This document shows, one piece after another, positions 50,113 to 58,529 of a DNA stretch of 64,000 nt. Below the pieces are notes generated by a model that was not told where the DNA came from, did not search any database, and saw nothing but the letters and a program-made list of their open reading frames with translations. Source of the DNA: JACMRI01 sp043778625 (GTDB lineage Bacteria > Bacteroidota > Bacteroidia > UBA4408); the NCBI GenBank assembly GCA_043778625.1, contig JAYWFU010000104.1, positions 1 through 64,000 on the forward strand. Reading direction: 5' to 3'. Made by a program: the position numbers and the translations under genes. Every line of letters begins with the position of its first letter. Position 1 is the stretch's first letter.

Positions 50113-51249
50113 TTATTCTGTTACACATTTTAGTACTTGTGTTGCCAAGCCTTGTTGCAACTGTGCAATATATAATCCTTTGGGTAAATGACTAAGGTTA
50201 ATAGTTTGATTAGTGTTATTAATTAATTCGTTAATAACCGTTTTGCCTGCCCCGTCTATCACTACTAATGTGGTAGCAACGGTAGTTGTTTTGTTTATAA
50301 TTAATTGATGTGAAGTGTTGCTATAATACATGGTTACCCCATCAATTTTAGTTAAACTAGGCAAGGCATTTGTTGGATTAAGTTTTTGATATTCCACCGT
50401 AGTAAGCAACCCAAGTGTTGTGGGGTTGGTGGAGTTATAGGTAACTTTTAGTACAGGTTCTTTTTTGCCTGCTACTATCCACTTGTATTCTGTAATGTAT
50501 TGTGTAAATATAATACCTGGCAATGCCCCAGCAATGCCCGATTTTAGTTTTAACGAATCGTTTAGCACGCTATACGATTTTACACGCAAGCAGTTAAACG
50601 TACCTAGCGGAGTAGTTACCATGCCCCAGCCATCTACTTGGTTGTAGCGGTGTCGTTTCTCTTCTACAAAAGCTACATTGGGTACATCAATTTTCCAGGT
50701 ACTGTAACAGCTATCTACATTACCATAATTTAATGGGAATTTAAACCACACGTCCATATCGTATTGTGGGTCGAGTGCTACTGAAAGTGGTAACCCATTA
50801 ACCATTGCGCCAAAACCTGTTTGCGCATACAAGCGCTCAGGGTTAGGATTGATGATAGGTATTACGGGCTTATTAGGGTTTTTGTAAAAACCATATACCT
50901 TAGTTATTTGTATGGGCGATAGCGCGGGCAACGGAATATCATCAATTTTAATGGCTACATCCGAACTATTTTTGGTTATTTGATTATTAAAATATAATTG
51001 ATAGGCTATGGGTGCCGAGGTTACACTTACAAAAGTATCTAAGCGCGTAGTGGTTGAATTTAACTGCGAAAAATCCCACATAAAATCAGCTCCTGTAAGC
51101 GTAGCGTCAACACCGTTTAGGTTAGTGGTAATGCCCATATACACCGTGTCTTGTGCCTTGGGCATATCAGTACGTTTTATGGTTATTTGCGCAAGGCCTA
51201 GCTGTGCAGTAAGCATTAATAGTGCGGTAGTTATTGGTTTACTGTTCAT
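50113..51249 (-). CDS. T9SS-exported protein of unknown function
   Basis: 378 aa, signal peptide 1-20 (ending LGLAQ). The body (21-300) is beta-rich with PKAQDTVYMGITTNLNGVDA, YAQTGFGAMVNGLPLSVALD and GWGMVTTPLGTFNCLRVKSY, a pattern I have seen in T9SS cargo proteins of Bacteroidota but with no named enzyme function. C-terminal sorting domain: VTMYYSNTSHQLIINKTTTV, LPKGLYIAQLQQGLATQVLK. The asparagine/proline turn of the classic YPNP motif is replaced by YYSN. Confidence 0.8.
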   Translation of the reverse strand: MNSKPITTALLMLTAQLGLAQITIKRTDMPKAQDTVYMGITTNLNGVDATLTGADFMWDFSQLNSTTTRLDTFVSVTSAPIAYQLYFNNQITKNSSDVAIKIDDIPLPALSPIQITKVYGFYKNPNKPVIPIINPNPERLYAQTGFGAMVNGLPLSVALDPQYDMDVWFKFPLNYGNVDSCYSTWKIDVPNVAFVEEKRHRYNQVDGWGMVTTPLGTFNCLRVKSYSVLNDSLKLKSGIAGALPGIIFTQYITEYKWIVAGKKEPVLKVTYNSTNPTTLGLLTTVEYQKLNPTNALPSLTKIDGVTMYYSNTSHQLIINKTTTVATTLVVIDGAGKTVINELINNTNQTINLSHLPKGLYIAQLQQGLATQVLKCVTE

Positions 51250-51331
51250 AATTTAAGTTAATTAATAATTTACAATGAATGGTTAATACTGTTTACTTAC
51301 TGAATAAGCGTCTTACACGAGTTTTGTTTAT

Positions 51332-51525
51332 TTAAAATAGGTGTCTTTTAACAATTATTTTTTTTTCTAACACTTCAATACGTTTAAGTAATTGTTCAAT
51401 TAGCAATTGTTGTTGTTCGTTTTTTAATTTTTCGGTTTAATGTTGTGCATTAAGTTCTTTTATTGCTTCAATTAATATGGGAGTAAATTTGCTATCATCT
51501 ACGTTTTGTAGTATTGGTATTAATA
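51332..51525 (-). pseudogene. Decayed 3' end of an S74-domain gene
   Basis: The minus strand encodes VLIPILQNVDDSKFTPILIE, AIKELNAQH, an in-frame TAA (51437-51439), then TEKLKNEQQQLLIEQLLKRI and EVLEKKIIVKRHLF. The first part matches the C-terminus of the complete S74 gene at 52902 (VDYSKFTPILIEAIKELKAE) and the second is its coiled-coil tail. It begins inside the stop codon of the PD-(D/E)XK-like gene 51520-52041, so the gene end and the remnant were joined at that point. Confidence 0.7.
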
Positions 51526-52041
51526 CGCACGAATGGTACTTGCGTTTACTTCCATTAAGTCGCCTTTTTGCTTGAGCACAGCTATACCTAGGTCTAGGGC
51601 TTCTTGCTCCAATTCGGCATAAAAACTAAAACTAGCTAAGCCACAGTATATGGTATAGTCAGCATAATCAGGATTAAGTGCTCTAAAATTTGGTACTTTA
51701 CTTTCCACCAGCTTTATAAGGTCGTTTTTGTGCGCTTTGTATTTACATTCGATAAGTGCTATGCTATTACCGTTGTACATTACCACATCAAATTCGTCCT
51801 GTAGGCGTTTGGTACGTTGTTTTACGTTACGGTCCACATAATCGTAACTAATGCCCGCAAACAATTTAGACGTTTCAAGAGCGTTATAAAAATAATATTC
51901 GGCAAAGTCACCGTTGTTATGCCCTACATTTGATAATTCCCTGCTTGTGCGCTCTACTTGTGCTTCAGTTTGGGCAAAACGCAAAGCGTTTTGGGCTATA
52001 AGTTCTGCTAATGATTGCTCTATTCTATCTATACGTTCCAT
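51520..52041 (-). CDS. PD-(D/E)XK nuclease-like protein, tandem copy 2
   Basis: 173 aa. An N-terminal coiled coil (1-38) is followed by GHNNGDFAEYYFYNALE (candidate Glu48), DEFDVVMYNGNSIALIECKY with Asp85 and Glu98-x-Lys100, the D...ExK signature of restriction-endonuclease-like folds, then YTIYCGLASFSFYAELEQEA. It is a close duplicate of the gene at 52174-52743; the last 16 residues (KQKGDLMEVNASTIRAY) are the same. Proteins of this kind often sit beside long repetitive surface genes in Bacteroidota, with no known function. Its stop is fused to an S74-gene remnant. Confidence 0.72.
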   Translation of the reverse strand: MERIDRIEQSLAELIAQNALRFAQTEAQVERTSRELSNVGHNNGDFAEYYFYNALETSKLFAGISYDYVDRNVKQRTKRLQDEFDVVMYNGNSIALIECKYKAHKNDLIKLVESKVPNFRALNPDYADYTIYCGLASFSFYAELEQEALDLGIAVLKQKGDLMEVNASTIRAY

Positions 52042-52090
52042 GTGTAGTATATTTTTAATTTTAACACAAATATAATTATATTTTATACAA

Positions 52091-52117
52091 CAAAGGCTAC
52101 CTATCAGGTAGCCTTTG
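52091..52117. terminator. Terminator of PD-(D/E)XK-like copy 1
   Basis: Perfect 12-bp stem CAAAGGCTACCT / AGGTAGCCTTTG with a 3-nt loop; the surrounding ~50 bp are nearly the same as at 52845-52871, so the terminator was duplicated together with the gene. Confidence 0.85.
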
Positions 52118-52173
52118 TTTGTTATGTTTTAGCACAATGCACTAAGAAATTTATTCATTAAGATGGAGCTTAA

Positions 52174-52743
52174 CTAATACGCACGTATTGTACTTGCGTT
52201 TACTTCCATTAGGTCGCCTTTTTGCTTAAGTACTGCTACACCTAGGTCTAATGCTTGCTGTTCTAATTCAGAGTAAAAACTAAAGCTCGCTAAGCCACAG
52301 TATATAGTGTAGTTAGCGTAGTCGGTGTTGAGCTCTCTAAAATTACTTACCTTTTTTTCTACTAATTTCTTCAAGTCCTTTTCATGCGCTTTGTACTTGC
52401 ATTCTATTAAGGCTATGCTGTTGCCGTTGTACATTACTAAGTCAAATTCGTCTTCTAATCGGTGGCGTTTAATGTGTATGTTTTTGCTAATTGTGTCGTA
52501 CTTAATTCCTGCAAATACCATAGTTTCGCTAAGCGAATTATAAAAATAATCCTCCGCATAATCGCCATTATTGTGCCCTATGTTAGATAGTAAAGCTTCC
52601 GTTTTAGCAAAACGCTCGTCGCCTTTGGCAAACAATGCTTTGGTTTCGGCAAAGCCTCTTTGTGTTTGGGCTTGGGCTTTTTGATTTTCGGCTTGCATTA
52701 GGAGTATGCTTGCCACTAGGTCTTTAAGTTCTTGGTCGGTCAT
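52174..52743 (-). CDS. PD-(D/E)XK nuclease-like protein, tandem copy 1
   Basis: 189 aa. N-terminal helical/coiled-coil part (1-52, Gln/Ala-rich), then GHNNGDYAEDYFYNSL (Glu64), DEFDLVMYNGNSIALIECKY with Asp101, Glu114 and Lys116, and YTIYCGLASFSFYSELEQQA. The catalytic-type residues of the fold are all kept, so it may cut DNA or be a degenerate binding protein. It follows the S74 adhesin gene and its terminator, and is followed by an equivalent terminator and its duplicate. The biological role is unknown. Confidence 0.72.
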   Translation of the reverse strand: MTDQELKDLVASILLMQAENQKAQAQTQRGFAETKALFAKGDERFAKTEALLSNIGHNNGDYAEDYFYNSLSETMVFAGIKYDTISKNIHIKRHRLEDEFDLVMYNGNSIALIECKYKAHEKDLKKLVEKKVSNFRELNTDYANYTIYCGLASFSFYSELEQQALDLGVAVLKQKGDLMEVNASTIRAY

Positions 52744-52844
52744 GGGGATAGATTGGGTTTTAGATATTAGACACTAAATTTTAGACGTTAGATATATAGA
52801 TGGTAGGTTTTTGTAAGTACAACAAATGTAGTTATTTTATACAA

Positions 52845-52871
52845 CAAAGGCTACCTGTCAGGTAGCCTTTG
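52845..52871. terminator. Terminator of the S74 adhesin gene
   Basis: 12-bp stem CAAAGGCTACCT / AGGTAGCCTTTG, 3-nt loop, 31 nt after the S74 stop codon on the minus strand; duplicated at 52091-52117. Confidence 0.85.
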
Positions 52872-52901
52872 TTTGTTATGTTTTAGCACAAGTCGTTATT
52901 T

Positions 52902-55900
52902 TTACTTACGTTTTAAGGCTTCTATTTCTTTGCGTAGTTCTTCAATAGCTTTTTTATCAGTATCGCGCTCAGCTTTTAGCTCTTTTATTGCTTCAATAAG
53001 TATTGGAGTAAATTTGCTATAATCTACACCTTTGTAGCCATCGGCACTAGTGTTAATTAGTTGTGGGTACACTGCCTCTACCTCTTGGGCTATTACGCCT
53101 ACTTGTGTGCCTTGGCCAAAGCCTTTGTCTTTGTACTCGGCTTTCATATCGTAGGTTACGCCACGTAGCTTTAGCACATTGGTTAGTGCACCTTGCAAGG
53201 TAGTAACGTTTTGCTTATAACGAGCATCACTTGGGGTAATAGTACCACTGGCTAGTATGTTGCCTATTACGTGGAGTTTTTGGGTAGGAGCATTAGTACC
53301 CATACCTATGTTACCATTATCATAGCGAATAGCCAAACTATTAAGTGCAAGAGTTGATTCCATAACTAATACTTGATTTACTACATTACCTAGCGGGTTG
53401 TATTGAGATATTCTAAAATCTAAATCATCAGCTGCATTATCTTTAAAATCAATATAAGCTTTAGTAAAAGGTGTAGATAACTGATTACGGAATATCTCCA
53501 ATTGTCCATCAGTAGATATAATGGCTGAGCTTAGCCCATTACTATTTTCTGTAAGTACAGAACCATCTACCAAGTGGAGCTTTTGTGTGGGTGAAGCTGT
53601 ACCAATACCTACGTTGCCAGTAGGTTGTATTACTATTGCGTGCGATGAGTTAGTTCTATTACCAATAGCGAAACTACCGTTAGCACTAAATCCTCCATAG
53701 GTACCTACAGATTCCAATACCCACTGTTGTCCACCTCCCCCTGTATTTTCTAATACAAAATCAACACTACCTGCTGGTGCCGCATCCTTAATATATAACT
53801 TAGCGCTTGGCGCAGTAGTACCAATACCTATGTTACCCGATGGGGCTTGCAATGTCAAAGCTACATTTGGAAACGGTAAGGTAGAGTTCCAAAAATGTAA
53901 ATCTTTAGTGCCAGCGTTACTGTACATTTGCCAAGTATTGTTGTTTAAGCCTGCTGTTACGTTTTTAGCTAATGTTAAGCCAAAGTTATTTTCGGCAGTT
54001 TGTGTTATGTTTATTCGGTCGTCGGAGTTTACTAGCACGCTTAGTTTATTAGGGGGGGTTAATGTACCTATACCTACCGTGTGAGCAGCTGTTAGCACCA
54101 TGGTTGTATTGTTAATTAAGTCGTTAGTATTATTTTGTTGGCTTACTGCTCCACCTGTTATGGGGAAATTAGCTATGCCCAACGACCCACTCGAATGCTG
54201 ATATATGGCACTACCTGCGTTAGATGACCCACCATCATGATCGCTTACAAACTTATTTAAAGTGGAGTTGTAATAGGTATTAAACCCTAAAAAGCCTCTG
54301 TAATTATAAAGGGCATAAGCCCCTGTGCCTGCCGCTAAATCTCCTAACGAGTGTAAAAATATCTTGCTAGGCTCAAACGTTCCGCCCACCATAAGGGTAG
54401 CATCATTTGTAGCGTCGGTAGATACGTGTAGTTTAGCACTAGGCGCAGTTGTACCAATACCTACATTAACTTTATTAGCGGCAGTACCGCCTAATATTAA
54501 GCTATTACTTGCACCTACTTTGGCATTGTAGCCTATGGCGGTAGCGTTGGTAAATATGCTATCAGTGGCATCGGCAAGCGCACCCAAAAAGGTGTTGTTG
54601 CCCGTAGTGCTTACAAAAGCACCTGAGTTGTAACCTATGCTTGTATTGTAGTTACCAGTGGTATTGTTATACAAGGCTGATAAACCCAATGCAGTGTTGT
54701 AGCTGCCTACAGTATTACGGCGTAGGTTAGTGTGGCCTAGCCCCACGTTTTCGTTACCTGTAGTGTTGTTAGCTAAGGCTTGGTCGCCCAATGCTACGTT
54801 TAGCGTGCCTGTAGTGTTTTGCTTTAATGCAGCTGCCCCTACAGCAGTGTTTGCGCTGGCTAAGCTATTAGTTAATGCTAAAGCTCCGATGGCTACGTTG
54901 CCTGCACCAGTGGTATTAAGCTGCAAAGTACCCGTACCCACTGCTGTGTTAGTAGTGCCTGTGGTATTTTGTGCAAGCGAAGCGTAACCGTAAGCGGTGT
55001 TTTGTGTACCTGTGGTGGCTGGGTTTAATGCACTTACGCCAAAAGCAGTGTTTTGTAATGCGTTGTTAATTAATCCGCTCTGTAAGCCATTACGCTTAAA
55101 CACTACATCTTGGTTGTCAGTTGTGCCCATAAAGTTGATAGCCGAGTTAGTACCACTATTGCCTGTAAGCCCCCAAAACAAACCGTTAGTTGGGGTGCTG
55201 GCGGTAGAAGCTGGTATTACATCGCCATTGGCATCGGTACTTAGTACGCTTGCATTAGGTAAGTTGGTTAGGCGCAAACCACTGTTGCCTGTTGTGCCGT
55301 GGGTAATTTCTAACTTATTGTTGGGAGCATTTTGCCCAATGCCTACATTACCATTATTTAATATTGTTAGGCGAGATAAGTTGGGTGTAATATCATATAT
55401 TGCTAAACCATTTACATCAGTTTGTATTCTAAATAAATCGCCAGCGGTAACACTCATATCAATAACTGTGTTTGTTGTATTGAATAGGTTTATACCATCG
55501 CCATTTATATCTAATTTCCGTATAGGGGTAGTTGTACCTATACCTACGTTGCCATTGCTTTCAATGCGCATTTTTTCAGTAGCCAAAATAACTCCATTGT
55601 TGGTAGTTAAAAATTTTAAATTAGAACCTGCCTGTGTTGCGCTATGGTTTTCGGAAGTTTCACTTGTGATACCTGTTAACGAATTAGAAGTATTAAACGC
55701 TGTACCCAAATAACTTGCAAATGAAAGATAGCCCAAGCCGTCGCCTAACTGAAGAGGCGTTGGTGTGCTTAATGTGCCTCGTGCACCTTGCATGCCAAGC
55801 ACACCGCCATAGGCAGGGGTTGTACTCATGTAATTAGTGTGGTATATACCTCTGTTATAGCCTTGGTCAACTACTTCTAATGTACCTGTTGGTGTAAACG

Positions 55901-57194
55901 GAGTACCTATGGCAACAGCACCAGTAGTAAAAATACGCATGTTTTCAACTCCGTTGGTTTTAAGTACAAAATCTTGCGCATCGGTTGTACCAATAAAATT
56001 AGTGCCTGCTACTGTGCCTGCATTGCCCTTGAGTAGCCATGCTTGGGCTTTAATACTATCAGTTATGGTAGTGTTGGTTACGTTGGGTGGTGTTGTCCAA
56101 GTTGGGGCTACACCTGCGCCTGCGCTAGTAAGCACTTGCCCAGTAGTGCCAGCAAGGGTGTTAGGCATTAGTGCACCTGTAAAGCGTAGGTTACCCGTTA
56201 CATCCAACGGTTGGCTGGGCAATGCTTGGTTAATACCTACGTAACCAGTACCACTTAGTATGGTTATTTTTTCGGCACTGTTGGCCACTATGTGCAAGTC
56301 GCGCGCATTAAGTGTACCTAGTTTGTTAGTGGCACTGGCATTATTACCCTTGAGCAACCACGCTTGTGCGGCTATACTATCGGTAATAGTTTGTAGTATG
56401 TTTTGCCCGCCAATGTACAGGCTATCCATGTTGCTAACTCCTCCGTTAAATGTATTAGCAGTAATGCTATTGGTGGTTATTGTGTTGCTTTTTAGGGTAT
56501 CAATTTGCCCGTTTTTAATGTAGGCATAGTTGGTGGTGCTACTATCTACTTTTAATATATTAATGTTAGCGTTGTTAATTATTGCTATATTGGTTATGCT
56601 GGTGTCTACGGTTAATATATTAATTACGGCGTTATTAATGTTGGTATAATTAAATAGGGCAGTATCACCCTTGAGTATATTAATTATGGTGGTGCTGTTG
56701 CTATTCAAATATTTTTTAATGGCTTTGTTAAGCAAGGCGGTATCAATACTCTTGTCGCATAGATTTTTCCACGCCGTGCCGTTATAAAAATGGTAGCACG
56801 CGCTGTCGGTGTTATATATTAATAAGGCAGCTTCGGTGGTAGTGGTGGCTATGGCTAACATTGCGGGGGTGTTCATGCGTGGTGCCATAAAACCTTTGTC
56901 AGTTGCTTTTAGTTCCAATATAGCTTTGCTATTGGGGGTGGTGGTACCTATGCCTACGTTGTTTTGGGCTTGGGTGGTTACAAATGAACACGCAACAATT
57001 AGTAGGGTTAGATAATAGTATTTAGATGTTAGACAGTACAGGCTAGATTTTATGCTGTTAGCTACTAGGCTTATGTGGCGGGTGATACCACCCCGCCCTG
57101 CGGGCACCCCTCCTAAAAAAGGAGGGGAACAGCATGGTGTGAGTGTGTTAGTTTGAGTGACTTGATTTGCGATGGTGAGTAATAGTGTTTTCAT
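52902..57194 (-). CDS. Long adhesin-like protein with head repeats and C-terminal S74 chaperone domain
   Basis: 1430 aa. After an unusual N-terminus a signal-type helix is at 60-77 (YYLTLLIVACSFVTTQAQ), then the recurrent NVGIGTTTP motif (first at 79). Residues about 140-260 have degenerate ~12-residue beta-helix repeats (TTNYAYIKNGQIDTLKS). Residues ~712-900 contain left-handed beta-roll head repeats as in trimeric adhesins (NTAVGTGTLQLNTTGAGNVA). Residues 1322-1430 are an intramolecular chaperone of endosialidase (S74) domain beginning SDARYKQNV with Ser1322, followed by a coiled coil (ELKAERDTDKKAIEELRKEI); such domains trimerise then self-cleave. Predicted trimeric surface fibre. A palindromic repeat is inserted in frame at residues 21-36, so the start may have been remodelled. 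Confidence 0.85.
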   Translation of the reverse strand: MKTLLLTIANQVTQTNTLTPCCSPPFLGGVPAGRGGITRHISLVANSIKSSLYCLTSKYYYLTLLIVACSFVTTQAQNNVGIGTTTPNSKAILELKATDKGFMAPRMNTPAMLAIATTTTEAALLIYNTDSACYHFYNGTAWKNLCDKSIDTALLNKAIKKYLNSNSTTIINILKGDTALFNYTNINNAVINILTVDTSITNIAIINNANINILKVDSSTTNYAYIKNGQIDTLKSNTITTNSITANTFNGGVSNMDSLYIGGQNILQTITDSIAAQAWLLKGNNASATNKLGTLNARDLHIVANSAEKITILSGTGYVGINQALPSQPLDVTGNLRFTGALMPNTLAGTTGQVLTSAGAGVAPTWTTPPNVTNTTITDSIKAQAWLLKGNAGTVAGTNFIGTTDAQDFVLKTNGVENMRIFTTGAVAIGTPFTPTGTLEVVDQGYNRGIYHTNYMSTTPAYGGVLGMQGARGTLSTPTPLQLGDGLGYLSFASYLGTAFNTSNSLTGITSETSENHSATQAGSNLKFLTTNNGVILATEKMRIESNGNVGIGTTTPIRKLDINGDGINLFNTTNTVIDMSVTAGDLFRIQTDVNGLAIYDITPNLSRLTILNNGNVGIGQNAPNNKLEITHGTTGNSGLRLTNLPNASVLSTDANGDVIPASTASTPTNGLFWGLTGNSGTNSAINFMGTTDNQDVVFKRNGLQSGLINNALQNTAFGVSALNPATTGTQNTAYGYASLAQNTTGTTNTAVGTGTLQLNTTGAGNVAIGALALTNSLASANTAVGAAALKQNTTGTLNVALGDQALANNTTGNENVGLGHTNLRRNTVGSYNTALGLSALYNNTTGNYNTSIGYNSGAFVSTTGNNTFLGALADATDSIFTNATAIGYNAKVGASNSLILGGTAANKVNVGIGTTAPSAKLHVSTDATNDATLMVGGTFEPSKIFLHSLGDLAAGTGAYALYNYRGFLGFNTYYNSTLNKFVSDHDGGSSNAGSAIYQHSSGSLGIANFPITGGAVSQQNNTNDLINNTTMVLTAAHTVGIGTLTPPNKLSVLVNSDDRINITQTAENNFGLTLAKNVTAGLNNNTWQMYSNAGTKDLHFWNSTLPFPNVALTLQAPSGNIGIGTTAPSAKLYIKDAAPAGSVDFVLENTGGGGQQWVLESVGTYGGFSANGSFAIGNRTNSSHAIVIQPTGNVGIGTASPTQKLHLVDGSVLTENSNGLSSAIISTDGQLEIFRNQLSTPFTKAYIDFKDNAADDLDFRISQYNPLGNVVNQVLVMESTLALNSLAIRYDNGNIGMGTNAPTQKLHVIGNILASGTITPSDARYKQNVTTLQGALTNVLKLRGVTYDMKAEYKDKGFGQGTQVGVIAQEVEAVYPQLINTSADGYKGVDYSKFTPILIEAIKELKAERDTDKKAIEELRKEIEALKRK
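57088..57130. repeat. Palindromic repeat inside the 5' coding region of the S74 gene
   Basis: CCCGCCCTGCGGG (57092-57104) is followed by a hairpin CCCCTCCT / AGGAGGGG (57107-57127, 5-nt loop). It codes for the in-frame peptide CCSPPFLGGVPAGRGG. The CACCCCTCC ... GGAGGGGAA pair also bounds the loop of the element at 8663-8790. GC content is far above the surroundings. Confidence 0.65.
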
Positions 57195-57562
57195 GATTAT
57201 TTTGTTGTTTATTGAGTGAGTTATTAAATTATTTAGTGTGGTGTGTGTTTTGTTGTATTAATGTGTACGATATTTACTTAAACTGGCATTAATTTACGCT
57301 TAATTGATATTTATTAATTACGTTTTTAATTTGTTATTGCTAAGTAAAGCATAAATAAATATACGACCAAATCTATTTAGAATTCGCTGGGATTTAGTTA
57401 AAATTCGTTGTGTAAGTATTAGTGCTACTATTAGTTTGAATTAGATTAGTGATGTTATAAGGTATGTTCTTGTTTCGTGAGGACACGAACCAAGGCGTAT
57501 ATAATTCGTGCTCTCACTAACTAATGTGTAATAGTACTATACGAATCAATATTTAATAGTAA
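57195..57562. other. 368-nt gap between ccmD-like and S74 genes
   Basis: No gene seen. The minus strand has a possible -7 element TAGATTTG at 57368-57375, 174 nt from the S74 start, without a matching -33. A hairpin TTCGTG-AGGA-CACGAA lies at 57474-57489, and its left arm TTGTTTCGTGAGG (57470-57482) recurs inverted at 8712-8724. Confidence 0.45.
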
Positions 57563-57790
57563 TTATACCTCTTTTTCTAGTTTAGTTAGGCGTTTGTCCA
57601 TACTTACTATATAGGCTACAATACAAGTAAATACGATAACTAGGCAGGTTACTACAACGTATATTTTGCCGTTGCTACGCATTACGTTGGCCATTTCAGG
57701 TTGTTGTTGGTCAGGGCATTGTGCCGCTTGCTGTGCGGTTACGTATAGACTGGTGAGGGTGGTAAGGAGTAAAATAAGTACTTTTTTCAT
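57563..57790 (-). CDS. ccmD: CcmD-family protein
   Basis: 75 aa: signal-like N-terminus (1-19), then MRSNGKIYVVVTCLVIVFTC (one TM helix) and the charged tail MDKRLTKLEKEV. This N-G-K-I-Y-V-V-V ... K-L-E-K-E-V pattern is the Bacteroidota form of CcmD, a small helper of haem export for cytochrome c maturation. Placed 50 nt downstream of ccmC on the same strand, as expected. Confidence 0.8.
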   Translation of the reverse strand: MKKVLILLLTTLTSLYVTAQQAAQCPDQQQPEMANVMRSNGKIYVVVTCLVIVFTCIVAYIVSMDKRLTKLEKEV

Positions 57791-57840
57791 GCTGATGTTT
57801 ATACGTTAGTTAATGGTAAATACTGTGTTAGTTGTGTGGG

Positions 57841-58509
57841 TTACGCGTCTTTACTCGCTATTAAATTAGCCGTACGCACACGTAGTTGTACTAGCCATGC
57901 CGCTATTAATATCCAACCAATAATAGCAGGGTAAAACACTAGGCGCATATTGTTATCGAGGTCGTACTTGCCAAAGCCAGGGTTGCCACCATTGCCAGGG
58001 TGTAAGCTGTCTGTTAAACGTGGGCGTACCCAAATAAACACCACCAACATTACAAAACAAAATATGTTATACACGGCTGCTATACGTGCCCGTTTTTGAT
58101 AATCGTCAATACTATTACGCAATACAAAATAAGCTAGGTAAAACAGCATGGAAGCCGCTACTCCGTTAAGTTTGGCGTCGTCAGTCCACCAAGCACCCCA
58201 TGTGTAGCGTGCCCACAACGAGCCTGTAAGTATGCCACACGTGCCTAATAGCATAGCTACGTGTGCAGTGTGAGTGGCGCGTAAGTCGTGGTGTAGGCTG
58301 GTATTACTACCCAATTGTTTAATGCTATAATATACTGATGCCATTAGCAAGCCCATCATGGCAAACCACATAGTTACATGAAAATATAGGTTACGTATAG
58401 TTTCGTGTAGTATGGGCTGCGCAGGCACTGCGCCTAACATTCCTGCTATTATGGAGTAGCACACCAGTAGTATGCCCAGCCATTTCCACCAATTAATGTT
58501 TAGTATCAT
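57841..58509 (-). CDS. ccmC: Haem exporter protein CcmC
   Basis: 222 aa with six TM segments. The tryptophan-rich motif LWARYTWGAWWTDDAKLN (about 98-115) binds haem in the periplasm, and conserved His are present at 44 (YFHVTMWFAM) and 80/83. With CcmD it transfers haem for cytochrome c assembly. Other ccm genes are outside the window. Starts 20 nt downstream of the M61 peptidase gene. Confidence 0.92.
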   Translation of the reverse strand: MILNINWWKWLGILLVCYSIIAGMLGAVPAQPILHETIRNLYFHVTMWFAMMGLLMASVYYSIKQLGSNTSLHHDLRATHTAHVAMLLGTCGILTGSLWARYTWGAWWTDDAKLNGVAASMLFYLAYFVLRNSIDDYQKRARIAAVYNIFCFVMLVVFIWVRPRLTDSLHPGNGGNPGFGKYDLDNNMRLVFYPAIIGWILIAAWLVQLRVRTANLIASKDA

Positions 58510-58529
58510 ATTAGTTCAGTTATAAATTA

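Noticed and set aside
54997..55713. Plus-strand open frame of 238 codons
   Set aside because: Antisense to the low-complexity repeats of the S74 adhesin gene; composition is that of a mirror frame with no recognisable domain.
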